Assembly (NCBI GenBank): GCA_944380515.1
Contig: CALWHT010000023.1
Coordinates: 49,703 to 113,702, forward strand
DNA length: 64,000 bases
Direction: 5' to 3'
From: an uncultured Roseburia sp.
GTDB lineage: Bacteria > Bacillota > Clostridia > Lachnospirales > Lachnospiraceae
The notes under the pieces were generated by a model. That model had not been told where the DNA came from. It was given only the letters and a program-made list of their open reading frames with translations, and did no database searches. Positions 8,421-16,923 of this stretch are shown here, in pieces. Within the stretch, counting starts at the first letter, position 1. Every line of letters begins with the position of its first letter. A program made the translations under genes and the position numbers.

Positions 8421-9352
8421 TCAAGTTCCTCCAATTTTGCCAATCCAAACCCGCTTTTTCCAAATCCGTTGCCATTATAGAGCAAAAATAATTCATTATC
8501 CATTATAAACACATTCGGGTAACATAACATTTCACTATCCCATCCGCTCTCGGAGCACCCAAAATTCAAACATTCGTCACAGCGTTTCCAACTATATAAA
8601 TCTTTTGATTTTGCATAGCCAAGCCGATAACTCCGTCGACTATTTGTGCGAAAATCATACGAATACCTCCAGCAAAAAAACATATGGTACATACCATTAT
8701 AATACGCAACCGTCGGTAATGCCTGCGATTCGTCCTCTATACAATCTTCTATCAGTCGTTTGCCGTCACGCCTCCATTCTATTCCATCCTCTGAAACAGC
8801 ATGTCCTATTTTATAAATTCTGTCAGGGTCTGCACCCGGTTTATAAACTTTCCAATCCTCTCCATATATGTACCACATATGAAATAGCCCGTTAAATTTC
8901 CGCACAAATCCATCTATCACCAAAAACGGCTCTCTCAACGAACTTGTAAGTACAGGTCCATCTCCCACTCGCTGAAACGTTTCTCCATTATCCAGCGATT
9001 GCGCCAGGCCAATTCCCGTATCTACCGATACTGATACACGCCTTGACCAACCACTTGTATAAGCCAAAATTTTACCATCTGCTTTTAACGGGCTAAACGG
9101 AAAAATCCCATGCTCATCAAAACAACCGAGCTTGCCATCCGGGATAATCTGCCGCTCCACACGCATTACCTCTTTAAAATCTTTGGAAAAATCCGCAAAA
9201 CACACATAGCTGATTAACTTATCACCATCTTTTTTGCAATCCGAAAAATACACTCTTATAAAATGGCGAAACTCAAGCGCCTGCGGGGACTTGGCATATG
9301 AAAAGCCATATTCTTCGGGCGTGAATATTTTCCCATATCTTCTCCACTTCAT
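8417..9352 (-). CDS. Beta-propeller glycosidase-like protein, copy 1 (GH43/GH130-like fold)
   Basis: 311 residues with repeating short beta-rich units and phrases common in five-bladed propeller glycoside hydrolases, such as LAQSLDNGETF, GPVLTSSLREPF, FHMWYIYG and YHMFFCWRYS. The C-terminus LYNGNGFGKSGFGLAKL closely matches the neighbouring gene, so the two are paralogues. No signal peptide is seen, so it acts in the cytoplasm, unlike most secreted family 43 enzymes. The gene is coupled by 4-bp overlaps on both sides. Proteins of this type occur in polysaccharide clusters without an assigned reaction. A glycosidase, a phosphorylase or a sugar-nucleotide modifier are all possible. Confidence 0.65.
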   Translation of the reverse strand: MKWRRYGKIFTPEEYGFSYAKSPQALEFRHFIRVYFSDCKKDGDKLISYVCFADFSKDFKEVMRVERQIIPDGKLGCFDEHGIFPFSPLKADGKILAYTSGWSRRVSVSVDTGIGLAQSLDNGETFQRVGDGPVLTSSLREPFLVIDGFVRKFNGLFHMWYIYGEDWKVYKPGADPDRIYKIGHAVSEDGIEWRRDGKRLIEDCIEDESQALPTVAYYNGMYHMFFCWRYSYDFRTNSRRSYRLGYAKSKDLYSWKRCDECLNFGCSESGWDSEMLCYPNVFIMDNELFLLYNGNGFGKSGFGLAKLEELE

Positions 9353-10323
9353 TCTAATTCTCCTAAAAGCTCCGCAAGCCCAAAGCCGCTTTTCCCAACC
9401 TCATTTCCAAGATACAGCATATAAGTCTTGCCTTCACACTCAAACACATGCGGATAGGCAACCATTTCCGAATCCCAGTCACCAGCATCCGGGGATATAT
9501 CTATCCCGGCTTTTTCATCCTCCCGAATCCAATGATATAAATCCTCTGAACGGGCATAACCAATTCGATAGCTGTTCTTCGCATTCTTCCGAAAATCAGT
9601 GTGATTCCGGTAGCAAAAAAACATATGATACACTCCATTTTTTTCAATCACATCACCGCAAGCCTGGGATTCATAAGCCCCCAGTTTATCCTCGAGAATG
9701 TTTCGGTTGCACTTTTTCCAATCGATTCCATTATCCGATTCCGCCATGCGTAATTTATAACAAATCTCCGGTCTTATCTGCTCTTTTGTCCAACCAGCTC
9801 CAGCCGAATAAAACATATACCATTTTCCATCATAAATACGTACCTTGGGAGAACATATCATGTATGGCTCATAAAGCGAGCTTGTCAATACAGGGCCCTT
9901 GCCGATTTTTTCAAATGTCTCCCCGTTATCTCTGCTTACCGCACATCCTATGGATACATTAAAGGGAACCGATTCACATCTTGTGACTCCCCCATAATAT
10001 CCATATAGCAACCCATTATGCTTTACCACGGAAAAAGGATAGGTTCCAAATTCATCAAATTCTCCAAGTCCTCCTAAATTCAAAACCGGGTTGTCTGCGA
10101 CTTTGATAATTTTCATTGGATTCTTTCTGTCTAAATCCACATATGATACACGGCTCACGGTCTTTCCAAACTCATCCGGCTTTTCTCTGCAGCAAAAATA
10201 AACACGTATTTTATCCTCAAATAAAACCGTATTTTCCCCTTGGGCAAAATTCCATCTCCAGTACGGACGCTCTGTACATTCCTCGGGGTTAAATACAAGC
10301 CCTTTTTTCTTCCATTCAAACAT
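9349..10323 (-). CDS. Beta-propeller glycosidase-like protein, copy 2
   Basis: About 325 residues. Same architecture and motifs as its downstream neighbour: SRDNGETFEKIG, GPVLTSSLYEP, YHMFFCYRNH, RIGYARSEDLYHW and LYLGNEVGKSGFGLAEL. I chose ATG 10321-10323, with GGAGA upstream; the frame remains open to 10368, but that part overlaps the GNAT gene. The eight-base overlap with the GNAT gene marks it as part of the same operon. No signal peptide. Tandem divergence of two copies suggests a heterodimer or two related substrates (inference). Confidence 0.65.
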   Translation of the reverse strand: MFEWKKKGLVFNPEECTERPYWRWNFAQGENTVLFEDKIRVYFCCREKPDEFGKTVSRVSYVDLDRKNPMKIIKVADNPVLNLGGLGEFDEFGTYPFSVVKHNGLLYGYYGGVTRCESVPFNVSIGCAVSRDNGETFEKIGKGPVLTSSLYEPYMICSPKVRIYDGKWYMFYSAGAGWTKEQIRPEICYKLRMAESDNGIDWKKCNRNILEDKLGAYESQACGDVIEKNGVYHMFFCYRNHTDFRKNAKNSYRIGYARSEDLYHWIREDEKAGIDISPDAGDWDSEMVAYPHVFECEGKTYMLYLGNEVGKSGFGLAELLGELE

Positions 10324-10762
10324 TTCCAATCTCCTTTTCCATATAGAACGATTCCAATGAAGCCTCACCTGTCACTTGAAAACCATTTGCTTTGTAAAAT
10401 CGAATGGCATCCTCATTTTCTTTGTCTACTTCAAGTTTTAATATTTGAAATCCTCTTTGTTCACATTCATTACATATGAACTTTAAAGCTTTACTTCCAA
10501 TTCCTCTTCCTCTGCATTCTTTTTTCATTGCAATCAAGGACAGATATGCATTCCGTTTTTCCGGGTCATTCGCATAAAATGAAAAAAAGCCTACTTCTCT
10601 GTTTTCCTCCAATATCTTATAAGTCAACGCATATTGCTGCAATTTGCAGGCATAAATATCGAGATTTCCTACCCTTATGTCCAGCGGTCTAATAAAACTA
10701 TTCCCATAGGTAAACAGAATTTCTTTAATTTCATTTAGCATTTCAAGTTGTATGAACTGCAA
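10316..10762 (-). CDS. GNAT-family N-acetyltransferase
   Basis: 148 residues with the GNAT core: a beta strand, then the acetyl-CoA loop in ECRGRGIGSKALKF and the C-terminal DAIRFYKANGFQVTGE. The start is a TTG at 10760-10762 immediately after the WbqC stop codon, with GGAGAGGG upstream. By position it probably acetylates an amino sugar or an amino acid substituent on the glycan. The acceptor cannot be read from the sequence. Confidence 0.75.
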   Translation of the reverse strand: MQFIQLEMLNEIKEILFTYGNSFIRPLDIRVGNLDIYACKLQQYALTYKILEENREVGFFSFYANDPEKRNAYLSLIAMKKECRGRGIGSKALKFICNECEQRGFQILKLEVDKENEDAIRFYKANGFQVTGEASLESFYMEKEIGNV

Positions 10763-11473
10763 TTATCCCTCTCCCTCCAACAGGCGATACTTCTTTAACA
10801 TGCCCCCCACCACCTCTGTAGAATTAAACATCATAACATCAAGAATTGACAGTCCCGGCAAAAAATTGTTTCCAAATTGCCTGTATTCTTGAAATTCCGT
10901 CTGGATAAAACGTAATTCGATTCCCTTCTGCAAAAAGGACGATGCCTGATACAATTTGATCCCGCCAATAGCATTGATATACATTTCTGCATTCCGTTCC
11001 ATACAGATTGCCTGAACCTTATCCTGTCCTTTCAGCATATTATCATAGTTCAGCGTGGACGAAACCAAAATTGGCGTTTCAATGTTAAGATATTTACAAA
11101 CTAACAGAACGGAATGATATATGTACTCAAACAGATTCTCTGTTTCACAAAAAATAATCCGTCTTACCAAATCAATTGTCTGCTCATAATACGGTGCTTT
11201 CCGATATGCTGTTTGAATTTGCCGGAACAGCTTGTTTCTGTCAAAATTATCTGCCAAAAAGCGCTCTCTTACATCCAGAAAATCAGAAGCCTTTTTTAAT
11301 GGCAGCGTGATATATGTATCTGTCCCATTCTGCAAAATCCTGTTGCGGTTAATCCAACCCTTTTTGGTATATTGGATATTATCATATATAACAAATTCAT
11401 CCACTGCGTCAATAAGCTGAAAATAACCAATATATGGCAGAAAGTACGGCTGCATAATACCTAATTTTTTCAT
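10763..11473 (-). CDS. WbqC-like family protein
   Basis: 236 residues beginning KKLGIMQPYFLPYIGYF, followed by YDNIQYTKKGWINRN. This is the hallmark N-terminus of the WbqC family. The family is frequent in O-antigen, capsule and flagellar glycan loci and is thought to take part in modifying amino sugars, perhaps by adding an amino acid or acyl group, but its reaction is not established to my knowledge. It overlaps the glycosyltransferase upstream by four bases and touches the GNAT gene downstream. Confidence 0.85.
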   Translation of the reverse strand: MKKLGIMQPYFLPYIGYFQLIDAVDEFVIYDNIQYTKKGWINRNRILQNGTDTYITLPLKKASDFLDVRERFLADNFDRNKLFRQIQTAYRKAPYYEQTIDLVRRIIFCETENLFEYIYHSVLLVCKYLNIETPILVSSTLNYDNMLKGQDKVQAICMERNAEMYINAIGGIKLYQASSFLQKGIELRFIQTEFQEYRQFGNNFLPGLSILDVMMFNSTEVVGGMLKKYRLLEGEG

Positions 11474-13344
11474 ATTTCTTCTCCCGCCAGATCAATTATC
11501 TGCTGCAAAATATTTCCCAATTCTTCATCGCTTGTCGTCATCTGTTCTATTCTCTGAAGCGCTTTTCTGCTTTGACTTTCCCTAAAAGCACTGTCATCCC
11601 GATACCTTTTGACAAGCGCCGGAAATTCTTCCTGTCGTCTTACAATAAAGTCAGGCCCGGCAACAGATGCCACATCCCCCTCATCTACTGTAAGCACCGG
11701 TATTCCCAAACTCATTGACATAGCAGCGCCATTTCCACCGCCCAGCCTCGGAGGATTTATAAATAAATCCATCATTCCCAGCCAATTTATTAAATCATCC
11801 TTTCCTCCCAGGAAGATAACCCTTTCCCTCTGTCCAATTCCAGCTTCTATCTTTTTCTGAAATTCGGCATCTAACTCTCCATAAAATATCAAACACACAT
11901 CCTTCATATCATTTAATATCTCACCAAGTATTGCCAAAAATTCGGGCTTACAATCAAACTTCAAACGATTACCAACTATGCCGAGGCAAAATGCCTCTTC
12001 TGCAATTCCATACGCGTACCTTTGCGCCGGCTGCCAGGGCTTTTCATACGGAAATAAAAACTCTATTTCCTTAACACACGTCCCATCGGCTTCTAAATAT
12101 CGTTTATCTCTCAAATCCTCAGGCGAAGTGGCAGGTATATAATTTACAACGGCATCTGCCTTTACTGCCGGATATCCTGACGAACATCTCGTGTATATGT
12201 ATGCAGTAAAATTTTTCATCAATCCTGTATAATATGTATTTGCCCCAAAGTTCCACACAAGTTGGGGCTTCATCCGGTAAACTGCCTGCATAAGCAGACG
12301 CATTTCATCCACATTTTCTTTTTTTATCATCAACTGATAGCCCAGTATGGAGACACCCCCATATTCGTAGCTGAATTGTCCATTTAAATTATAATTAAAG
12401 TTCATTTTTGCCCCATTGGCATCCAGTCCAACGTTTTTCAGCAAACCCACATCTGCCGGAACTCCAGCAACCAACAGCAGTACTTCTTTATCCAATACCG
12501 AAATGAATATCCTGGCCATTTCAAGGATTAACCTTGTCGGGGCATGCGCTTCAGCAAGAAGTGTTTGTGCTACCAAGACTACAGGTCCGTCCTCCCGTTC
12601 CTTGAACGTATATTTATTGCCCACCGACCCGACAAGCTGCTCCATTCTCTCCCCCAAATATTCATTCCACTTCCACGCAAACGCAAAATCTTTTTCCCCC
12701 TCCTGAAACTGGGATATACAGACCTGTTCAAACAGGTTTATTTCCAAAAACAAATCATCCGCCTGCTCTGCTTCCAGTTCCAATCTTGTTTTTGCACAGA
12801 ATGGATATAATTTCCTGTCATTTGTAATTAGATATAAATAATACTCTAAACTATAAAGAATATCTTTTTCATATTCTCTCTCTAAAAAATCCAGCAAATC
12901 AGACAGCTTCCCTGTTTCTTTGATTTCAGAATAATCTTCAATCACCCTCTCCGCTTTCTCCGGCGTTTGAATACTTGCTAATAAATCCTTTAAAAAATCT
13001 CGAATCCAATTTTGGTTTTCCATAAATTCACTTTTTTCCTTCAACTGTATCCCAGAAACTCTTTCCAAAAATAAATCATCTCCTCTTACAGCATTCAGCT
13101 CCAATCTTGTTTTCACGCAAATGAGATATAATTCCCTGTCATTTGTAATGGAATATAAGTAATACTCTAAGCTATAAAGAATATCTTTTTCATACTCTCC
13201 CTCTAAAAAATCCAGCAAATCAGACAGTTTCCCTGTTTCTTTGATTTTAAAATAATCTTCAATCACACGCTCCGCTTTCTCCGGCGTTTGAATACTTGCT
13301 AATAAATCCTTTAAAAAATCCCGAATCCAATTTTGGTTTTCCAT
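11470..13344 (-). CDS. GT-B-type glycosyltransferase with duplicated N-terminal domain
   Basis: 624 residues. Residues 1-107 and 108-214 are near-identical helical modules, each starting MENQNWIRDFLKDLL. The DNA behind them is a tandem repeat with a 321-bp period. The remaining 400 residues look like a GT-B glycosyltransferase: an N-terminal Rossmann-like half, then AEEAFCLGIVGNRL, VCLIFYGELDAEF, RVIFLGGKDDLINWLG and a nucleotide-sugar-binding stretch INPPRLGGGNGAAMSMSLG. No membrane helices. It lies between a PLP aminotransferase gene and wbqC, overlapping the latter by four bases. The duplicated module may set protein contacts or acceptor length. The sugar is unknown. Confidence 0.75.
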   Translation of the reverse strand: MENQNWIRDFLKDLLASIQTPEKAERVIEDYFKIKETGKLSDLLDFLEGEYEKDILYSLEYYLYSITNDRELYLICVKTRLELNAVRGDDLFLERVSGIQLKEKSEFMENQNWIRDFLKDLLASIQTPEKAERVIEDYSEIKETGKLSDLLDFLEREYEKDILYSLEYYLYLITNDRKLYPFCAKTRLELEAEQADDLFLEINLFEQVCISQFQEGEKDFAFAWKWNEYLGERMEQLVGSVGNKYTFKEREDGPVVLVAQTLLAEAHAPTRLILEMARIFISVLDKEVLLLVAGVPADVGLLKNVGLDANGAKMNFNYNLNGQFSYEYGGVSILGYQLMIKKENVDEMRLLMQAVYRMKPQLVWNFGANTYYTGLMKNFTAYIYTRCSSGYPAVKADAVVNYIPATSPEDLRDKRYLEADGTCVKEIEFLFPYEKPWQPAQRYAYGIAEEAFCLGIVGNRLKFDCKPEFLAILGEILNDMKDVCLIFYGELDAEFQKKIEAGIGQRERVIFLGGKDDLINWLGMMDLFINPPRLGGGNGAAMSMSLGIPVLTVDEGDVASVAGPDFIVRRQEEFPALVKRYRDDSAFRESQSRKALQRIEQMTTSDEELGNILQQIIDLAGEEI

Positions 13345-13374
13345 AAATTTACCTTTTTCCTCTGACTGTAGCCT
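12742..13374 (-). repeat. Tandem 321-bp duplication in a glycosyltransferase gene
   Basis: Copy A (about 13063-13374) and copy B (about 12742-13053) are highly similar over about 94 codons. The similarity also covers about 30 bases before the ATG of copy A, which are the 3' end of the upstream aminotransferase gene. In copy B the matching bases encode the linker ending KEKSEF. The duplicated unit therefore carried a piece of the neighbouring gene's end, now read in another frame. Confidence 0.85.
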
Positions 13375-14473
13375 GCACTATTCCAGCAATTCGCTCCACC
13401 TGCGCTAAATCCAACTCTGCATACAAAGGTAGCACAAGTATCCTCTTTGAATAATCCCGCGCCTTCTCCAACGCATGCAAACGATATTTATTGCGAAAAC
13501 ATGCCGCATCTGCCGTAATGGGGTAGAAATATTTTCTCGCGTAAATATTTTCTTTCCTTAGTTCTAAATATACTTTATCTCTCATATCCCCGCTTTCAAA
13601 TAATACCGGCATATATGCGTAATTGGGCTCCAGTCCCTCTCGATAGCGGTTCAATGTGATCTGTTTACACTCCGACAAATATTTCTGATAAGCTTCAAAG
13701 ACAAGCTTTCTCTTTCGTATATTTTCATCCATGTATCTTAAATTACAAATTCCCATTGCCGCAGAAAATTCATTCATCTTTGCATTCGCGCCTACAGAAA
13801 CTACGAGATCCTCCGCTCTTATTCCAAAATTTTTTAAATTGTATAACTTTTCATACTGCTCCTGATTTTTAACGCATACACATCCTCCCTCAATCGTGTG
13901 ATATACCTTGGTTGCATGAAAACTAAATACGGAAAGATGCCCGTAGCTGCCAATCCCTTTTCCAAGATAGTTCTCACCAAACGCATGCGCCGCGTCATAT
14001 AATATCTTCAGATCATATTTATAAGCAAGCATTTCAATTTGCTGCACATTACAAACATTTCCATACACATGCACCGGTAAAATTGCTACCGTTTTTTCAG
14101 TAATAAGCTCTTCTATCTTATTTTCATCAATAGTATAATCATCTTTTATATCACAAAAAATGGGGACCAGACCATTGCGGATAATTGCATGTGTGGTAGA
14201 AATAAAAGTAAACGGCGTTGTTATCACCTCTCCCCCTCTCGGAAGATTCAAAGACTGCAGCGCCAATTCAAGCGCCATATGCCCGTTTACCATCAATGAT
14301 ACCTGCTTCACCTTCAGATATTCTTTTAATTCATTTTCCAACCTCTTATGATAGTCGCCCATATTCGTCAGCCAATGGCTCTCCCAGAGCGGTCTTATCA
14401 TTTCCACGTATTCTTCAAATGGCGGCATAGAGCTTTGTGCCACTAATATTTTTTTATTCTCTGTTTTTTTCAT
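13349..14473 (-). CDS. DegT/DnrJ/EryC1-family PLP aminotransferase
   Basis: About 374 residues with the fold of nucleotide-sugar aminotransferases. They include TTPFTFISTTHAI (85-97), the cofactor-binding Asp in ILYDAAHAFG (D160) and the Schiff-base Lys in VFSFHATKVYHT (K189). I chose ATG 14471-14473, with AAGAGG upstream; the reading frame stays open further but overlaps the end of pseC. It is distinct from the PseC and FdtB-type proteins nearby, so the locus has three sugar transaminases. Substrate not determinable by eye. It may form a 4-amino- or 3-amino-deoxy sugar that is acetylated by a nearby GNAT protein. Confidence 0.8.
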   Translation of the reverse strand: MKKTENKKILVAQSSMPPFEEYVEMIRPLWESHWLTNMGDYHKRLENELKEYLKVKQVSLMVNGHMALELALQSLNLPRGGEVITTPFTFISTTHAIIRNGLVPIFCDIKDDYTIDENKIEELITEKTVAILPVHVYGNVCNVQQIEMLAYKYDLKILYDAAHAFGENYLGKGIGSYGHLSVFSFHATKVYHTIEGGCVCVKNQEQYEKLYNLKNFGIRAEDLVVSVGANAKMNEFSAAMGICNLRYMDENIRKRKLVFEAYQKYLSECKQITLNRYREGLEPNYAYMPVLFESGDMRDKVYLELRKENIYARKYFYPITADAACFRNKYRLHALEKARDYSKRILVLPLYAELDLAQVERIAGIVQATVRGKR

Positions 14474-14487
14474 CTGCAAACCTCTTA

Positions 14488-14553
14488 CTAATCCTGTAAG
14501 TTTTTTACCCTTTTCTCGACCGAACCATAGCCGCCGCATTTTTCATAATACTC
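14488..14553 (-). pseudogene. 3' fragment of a GT2-TPR glycosyltransferase gene under the end of pseC
   Basis: In the frame that is not pseC, this stretch reads EYYEKCGGYGSVEKRVKNL and then a stop. The 5663-6808 glycosyltransferase ends YYYEKCGGYGPAEERLKNL. The DNA shares 24 identical bases (14524-14547 and 5693-5716), with further similarity to both stop codons. No other part of the glycosyltransferase gene is left here. This is a recombination scar: the end of pseC was joined out of frame onto the end of a related glycosyltransferase gene. Confidence 0.8.
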
Positions 14554-15662
14554 CTTATTACCTTCTCAATCACCTCATCCTGTTCTTCGTTCGTAATCCC
14601 AGGATATAAGGGCAGACTTATGATATGCGAATAGATTTCCTCCGCATTGGGGCAATGCACGTCCCCATAGCCATGTTCCTGATAATACGGATGAAAATAT
14701 ACCGGGATATAATGGACATTTACTCCGATACCCTCTTTCCTTAATTCCTCAAACACCGTTTTTCTGTCACAGTTTAACACCTGAATAATGTAAAGATGCC
14801 AGCCGCTGTTTGTCTCCGGAAGCTGGTATGGTGTGACAATGTCCGGGCAATCCTGAAATGCGTCATTGTAGCGCTTTACCAGCTCCCGTCTGCGCGCAAG
14901 AAAACGCTCCAGCTTCTTCATCTGGCTAAGGCCCAATGCGCACTGAATATCCGTAATGCGGTAATTATAACCAAGCCCCAACTGCTGATAAAACCAAGGC
15001 CCGTCATTCCTGGTCAAAAAAGCTTCATCCCTGGTGATTCCATGGCTGCGGAAAAGTACAAGCCTTTCGTAAAGCTCCTTGCTGTCCGTCACAACCATTC
15101 CGCCCTCTCCGGTTGTAATCGGTTTGACCGGGTGAAAACTGAAGGTTGTCATATCCGACAATGTGCCTATTTTCTTTCCTTTATATTCGGAACCGAGCGC
15201 ATGTGCACCGTCCTCAATGACAAACAGCCCGTATTCAGCCGCAATTTCGTAAATGGCATCCATGTCACAGGGCTGACCTGCAAGATGTACAGGAATGATT
15301 GCCTTTGTCTTTTTTGTAATTTTGCGTCGGATATCCTCCGGGTCAATATTGTAGGTTTTGGGGTCGACGTCCGCAAAAACCGGCGTTCCGCCGCAGTAAA
15401 GCACGCAGTTTGCGGATGCTGCAAAGGTCAGCGGCGTGGTGATGACCTCATCGCCCTCCCCGATTTCTATTGCGGCACAGGCAGCATGAAGCGCAGCCGT
15501 CCCGTTTGAAACAGCGACTGCATATTTTACGCCGACGTAATCCGCCACCGCCCTCTCGAACTGTTCAATCTTTGGCCCGGTAGTCAGGTAATCTGATTTT
15601 AAGACCTCCACGACTGCCTGAATGTCGTCTTCTTCTATCGTTTGTCTTCCGTATGGTATCAT
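14505..15662 (-). CDS. pseC: PseC: UDP-4-amino-4,6-dideoxy-N-acetyl-beta-L-altrosamine transaminase
   Basis: 385 residues, second step of pseudaminic acid synthesis: transfer of an amino group from glutamate to the 4-keto product of PseB. It starts IPYGRQTIEEDD as PseC proteins do. It has SNGTAALHAAC (52-62), TTPLTFAASANC, the cofactor Asp in VIEDGAHALG (D151) and the PLP Lys in TFSFHPVKPITTGEGG (K180). The last dozen codons (ending MKNAAAMVRSRKG) lie on a fragment of another gene's 3' end, so the natural tail has been replaced. Length is still normal. PseC sits 18 kb from pseB in this locus instead of directly after it. Confidence 0.9.
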   Translation of the reverse strand: MIPYGRQTIEEDDIQAVVEVLKSDYLTTGPKIEQFERAVADYVGVKYAVAVSNGTAALHAACAAIEIGEGDEVITTPLTFAASANCVLYCGGTPVFADVDPKTYNIDPEDIRRKITKKTKAIIPVHLAGQPCDMDAIYEIAAEYGLFVIEDGAHALGSEYKGKKIGTLSDMTTFSFHPVKPITTGEGGMVVTDSKELYERLVLFRSHGITRDEAFLTRNDGPWFYQQLGLGYNYRITDIQCALGLSQMKKLERFLARRRELVKRYNDAFQDCPDIVTPYQLPETNSGWHLYIIQVLNCDRKTVFEELRKEGIGVNVHYIPVYFHPYYQEHGYGDVHCPNAEEIYSHIISLPLYPGITNEEQDEVIEKVIRSIMKNAAAMVRSRKG

Positions 15663-15731
15663 AACGCTTCACCCGTGTGTGCTTTTCGCGCATTCCTTTC
15701 TATCATGTAACTATTGATACAGCTATCTGCG

Positions 15732-16910
15732 TTAATTTTGCAATTTAACCCCACTGTATTCCTCTAATTTGGGCAATAAATTTTTAAAACGATATTTAGT
15801 ATTTATTACCTCGTTGCACCGTAATACAATTTCCTGTCTGTACTGTTCATCCCGTATTAATTTTCTGCACAAATCATATGCCTCATAAGCGTTGTCATAT
15901 ACAGGAAGAATATCGGCAACCTCCGGAAACAGTACTTTGAAATCCGAATGATAATCCGTCACAAGACAGGCATTGCTTGCCATAATATCCATAACCCTCC
16001 ATGGAAATCCGCTTGTCGCCTGTAAGTGTGATACATTAATTCCAATTTTAGAAGAATTGTATATGTCTTGATTATGCCTGATAGAATACACTTTCTTATT
16101 CACATACGAAAAATTCAAATCAATATTTAAGTAATATTCATTGCCCCAATTTTCTGTCCCATATAAATCCAGGCCCAACTCCGCCACGGCAGAAAGAACC
16201 TTCACTCTTTTTTCCGCACTAAGCGTCATTAATATATCAGGAATATTGAGATTACATGCAACCAATTCCGACATAATCTTATATTTGTACACCAGCTCCG
16301 CCGGCGTCACCTGCGGGTTATTCCGAATCTCATTCACACAATTCTGAAACATCTGCCGTTCCTCATCCGACGGATTTCCCGTCAGGAAAGCAAAAAATGG
16401 CCGGGCGCTGGTCATTAAAAATCTGCTTCCTATGAAAGAAATATTTACTTCTGGCTTCATCTGTTCGTCAGCATATACTTCGGAAAAACACGGAACATAA
16501 AAAATATTTTTGGGAGACACCCCGTATTCTTCCATTAGGGTCTTCCGACTATCGGATTGTAAAATGAAAAACAGGTACCTGTCCGGATTGTCTTTGATCC
16601 TCTGCTTGTTTGAAAAATATCTCGGACTGTCCACTTCGTAAATGACGATAGGACACGACACCACCGATGATAAATCATAAAAGCTATTATTAAAAATGAT
16701 GCAGAGATCCGGCTCAAATTCAGTCACAAATGCCCTTGTGTTATCATCAATTTCGCCAAAATCCTGCCCAAACCCTTTGTGCGAAAACACCGCCACATTG
16801 TTTCCTGCCTCATCCAGGCCTTTAATAAAACCTTCATAAAAGATAGGCATCGCATTTTTATTCTGAGCATCATCGATACAATTAAAAAACGCAACTAATA
16901 TTTTCGCCAC
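15732..16910 (-). CDS. CgeB/DUF3880-type glycosyltransferase
   Basis: About 393 residues. The N-terminal half has the DUF3880-like pattern: AKILVAFFNC, then PDLCIIFNNSFYD and CPIVIYEVDSPRYF. The second half is a glycosyltransferase group 1 (CgeB) domain, with PEVNISFIGSRF, INVSHLQATSGFPWRVMDIMAS and CLVTDYHSDFKVLF. I chose a GTG start at 16908-16910 because AGGAGG lies nine bases upstream and overlaps the stop of the radical SAM gene. One of five proteins of this type in the window. They probably add successive sugars to the flagellar or surface glycan. Confidence 0.8.
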   Translation of the reverse strand: MAKILVAFFNCIDDAQNKNAMPIFYEGFIKGLDEAGNNVAVFSHKGFGQDFGEIDDNTRAFVTEFEPDLCIIFNNSFYDLSSVVSCPIVIYEVDSPRYFSNKQRIKDNPDRYLFFILQSDSRKTLMEEYGVSPKNIFYVPCFSEVYADEQMKPEVNISFIGSRFLMTSARPFFAFLTGNPSDEERQMFQNCVNEIRNNPQVTPAELVYKYKIMSELVACNLNIPDILMTLSAEKRVKVLSAVAELGLDLYGTENWGNEYYLNIDLNFSYVNKKVYSIRHNQDIYNSSKIGINVSHLQATSGFPWRVMDIMASNACLVTDYHSDFKVLFPEVADILPVYDNAYEAYDLCRKLIRDEQYRQEIVLRCNEVINTKYRFKNLLPKLEEYSGVKLQN

Positions 16911-16923
16911 TTGTGCTTTCCTC

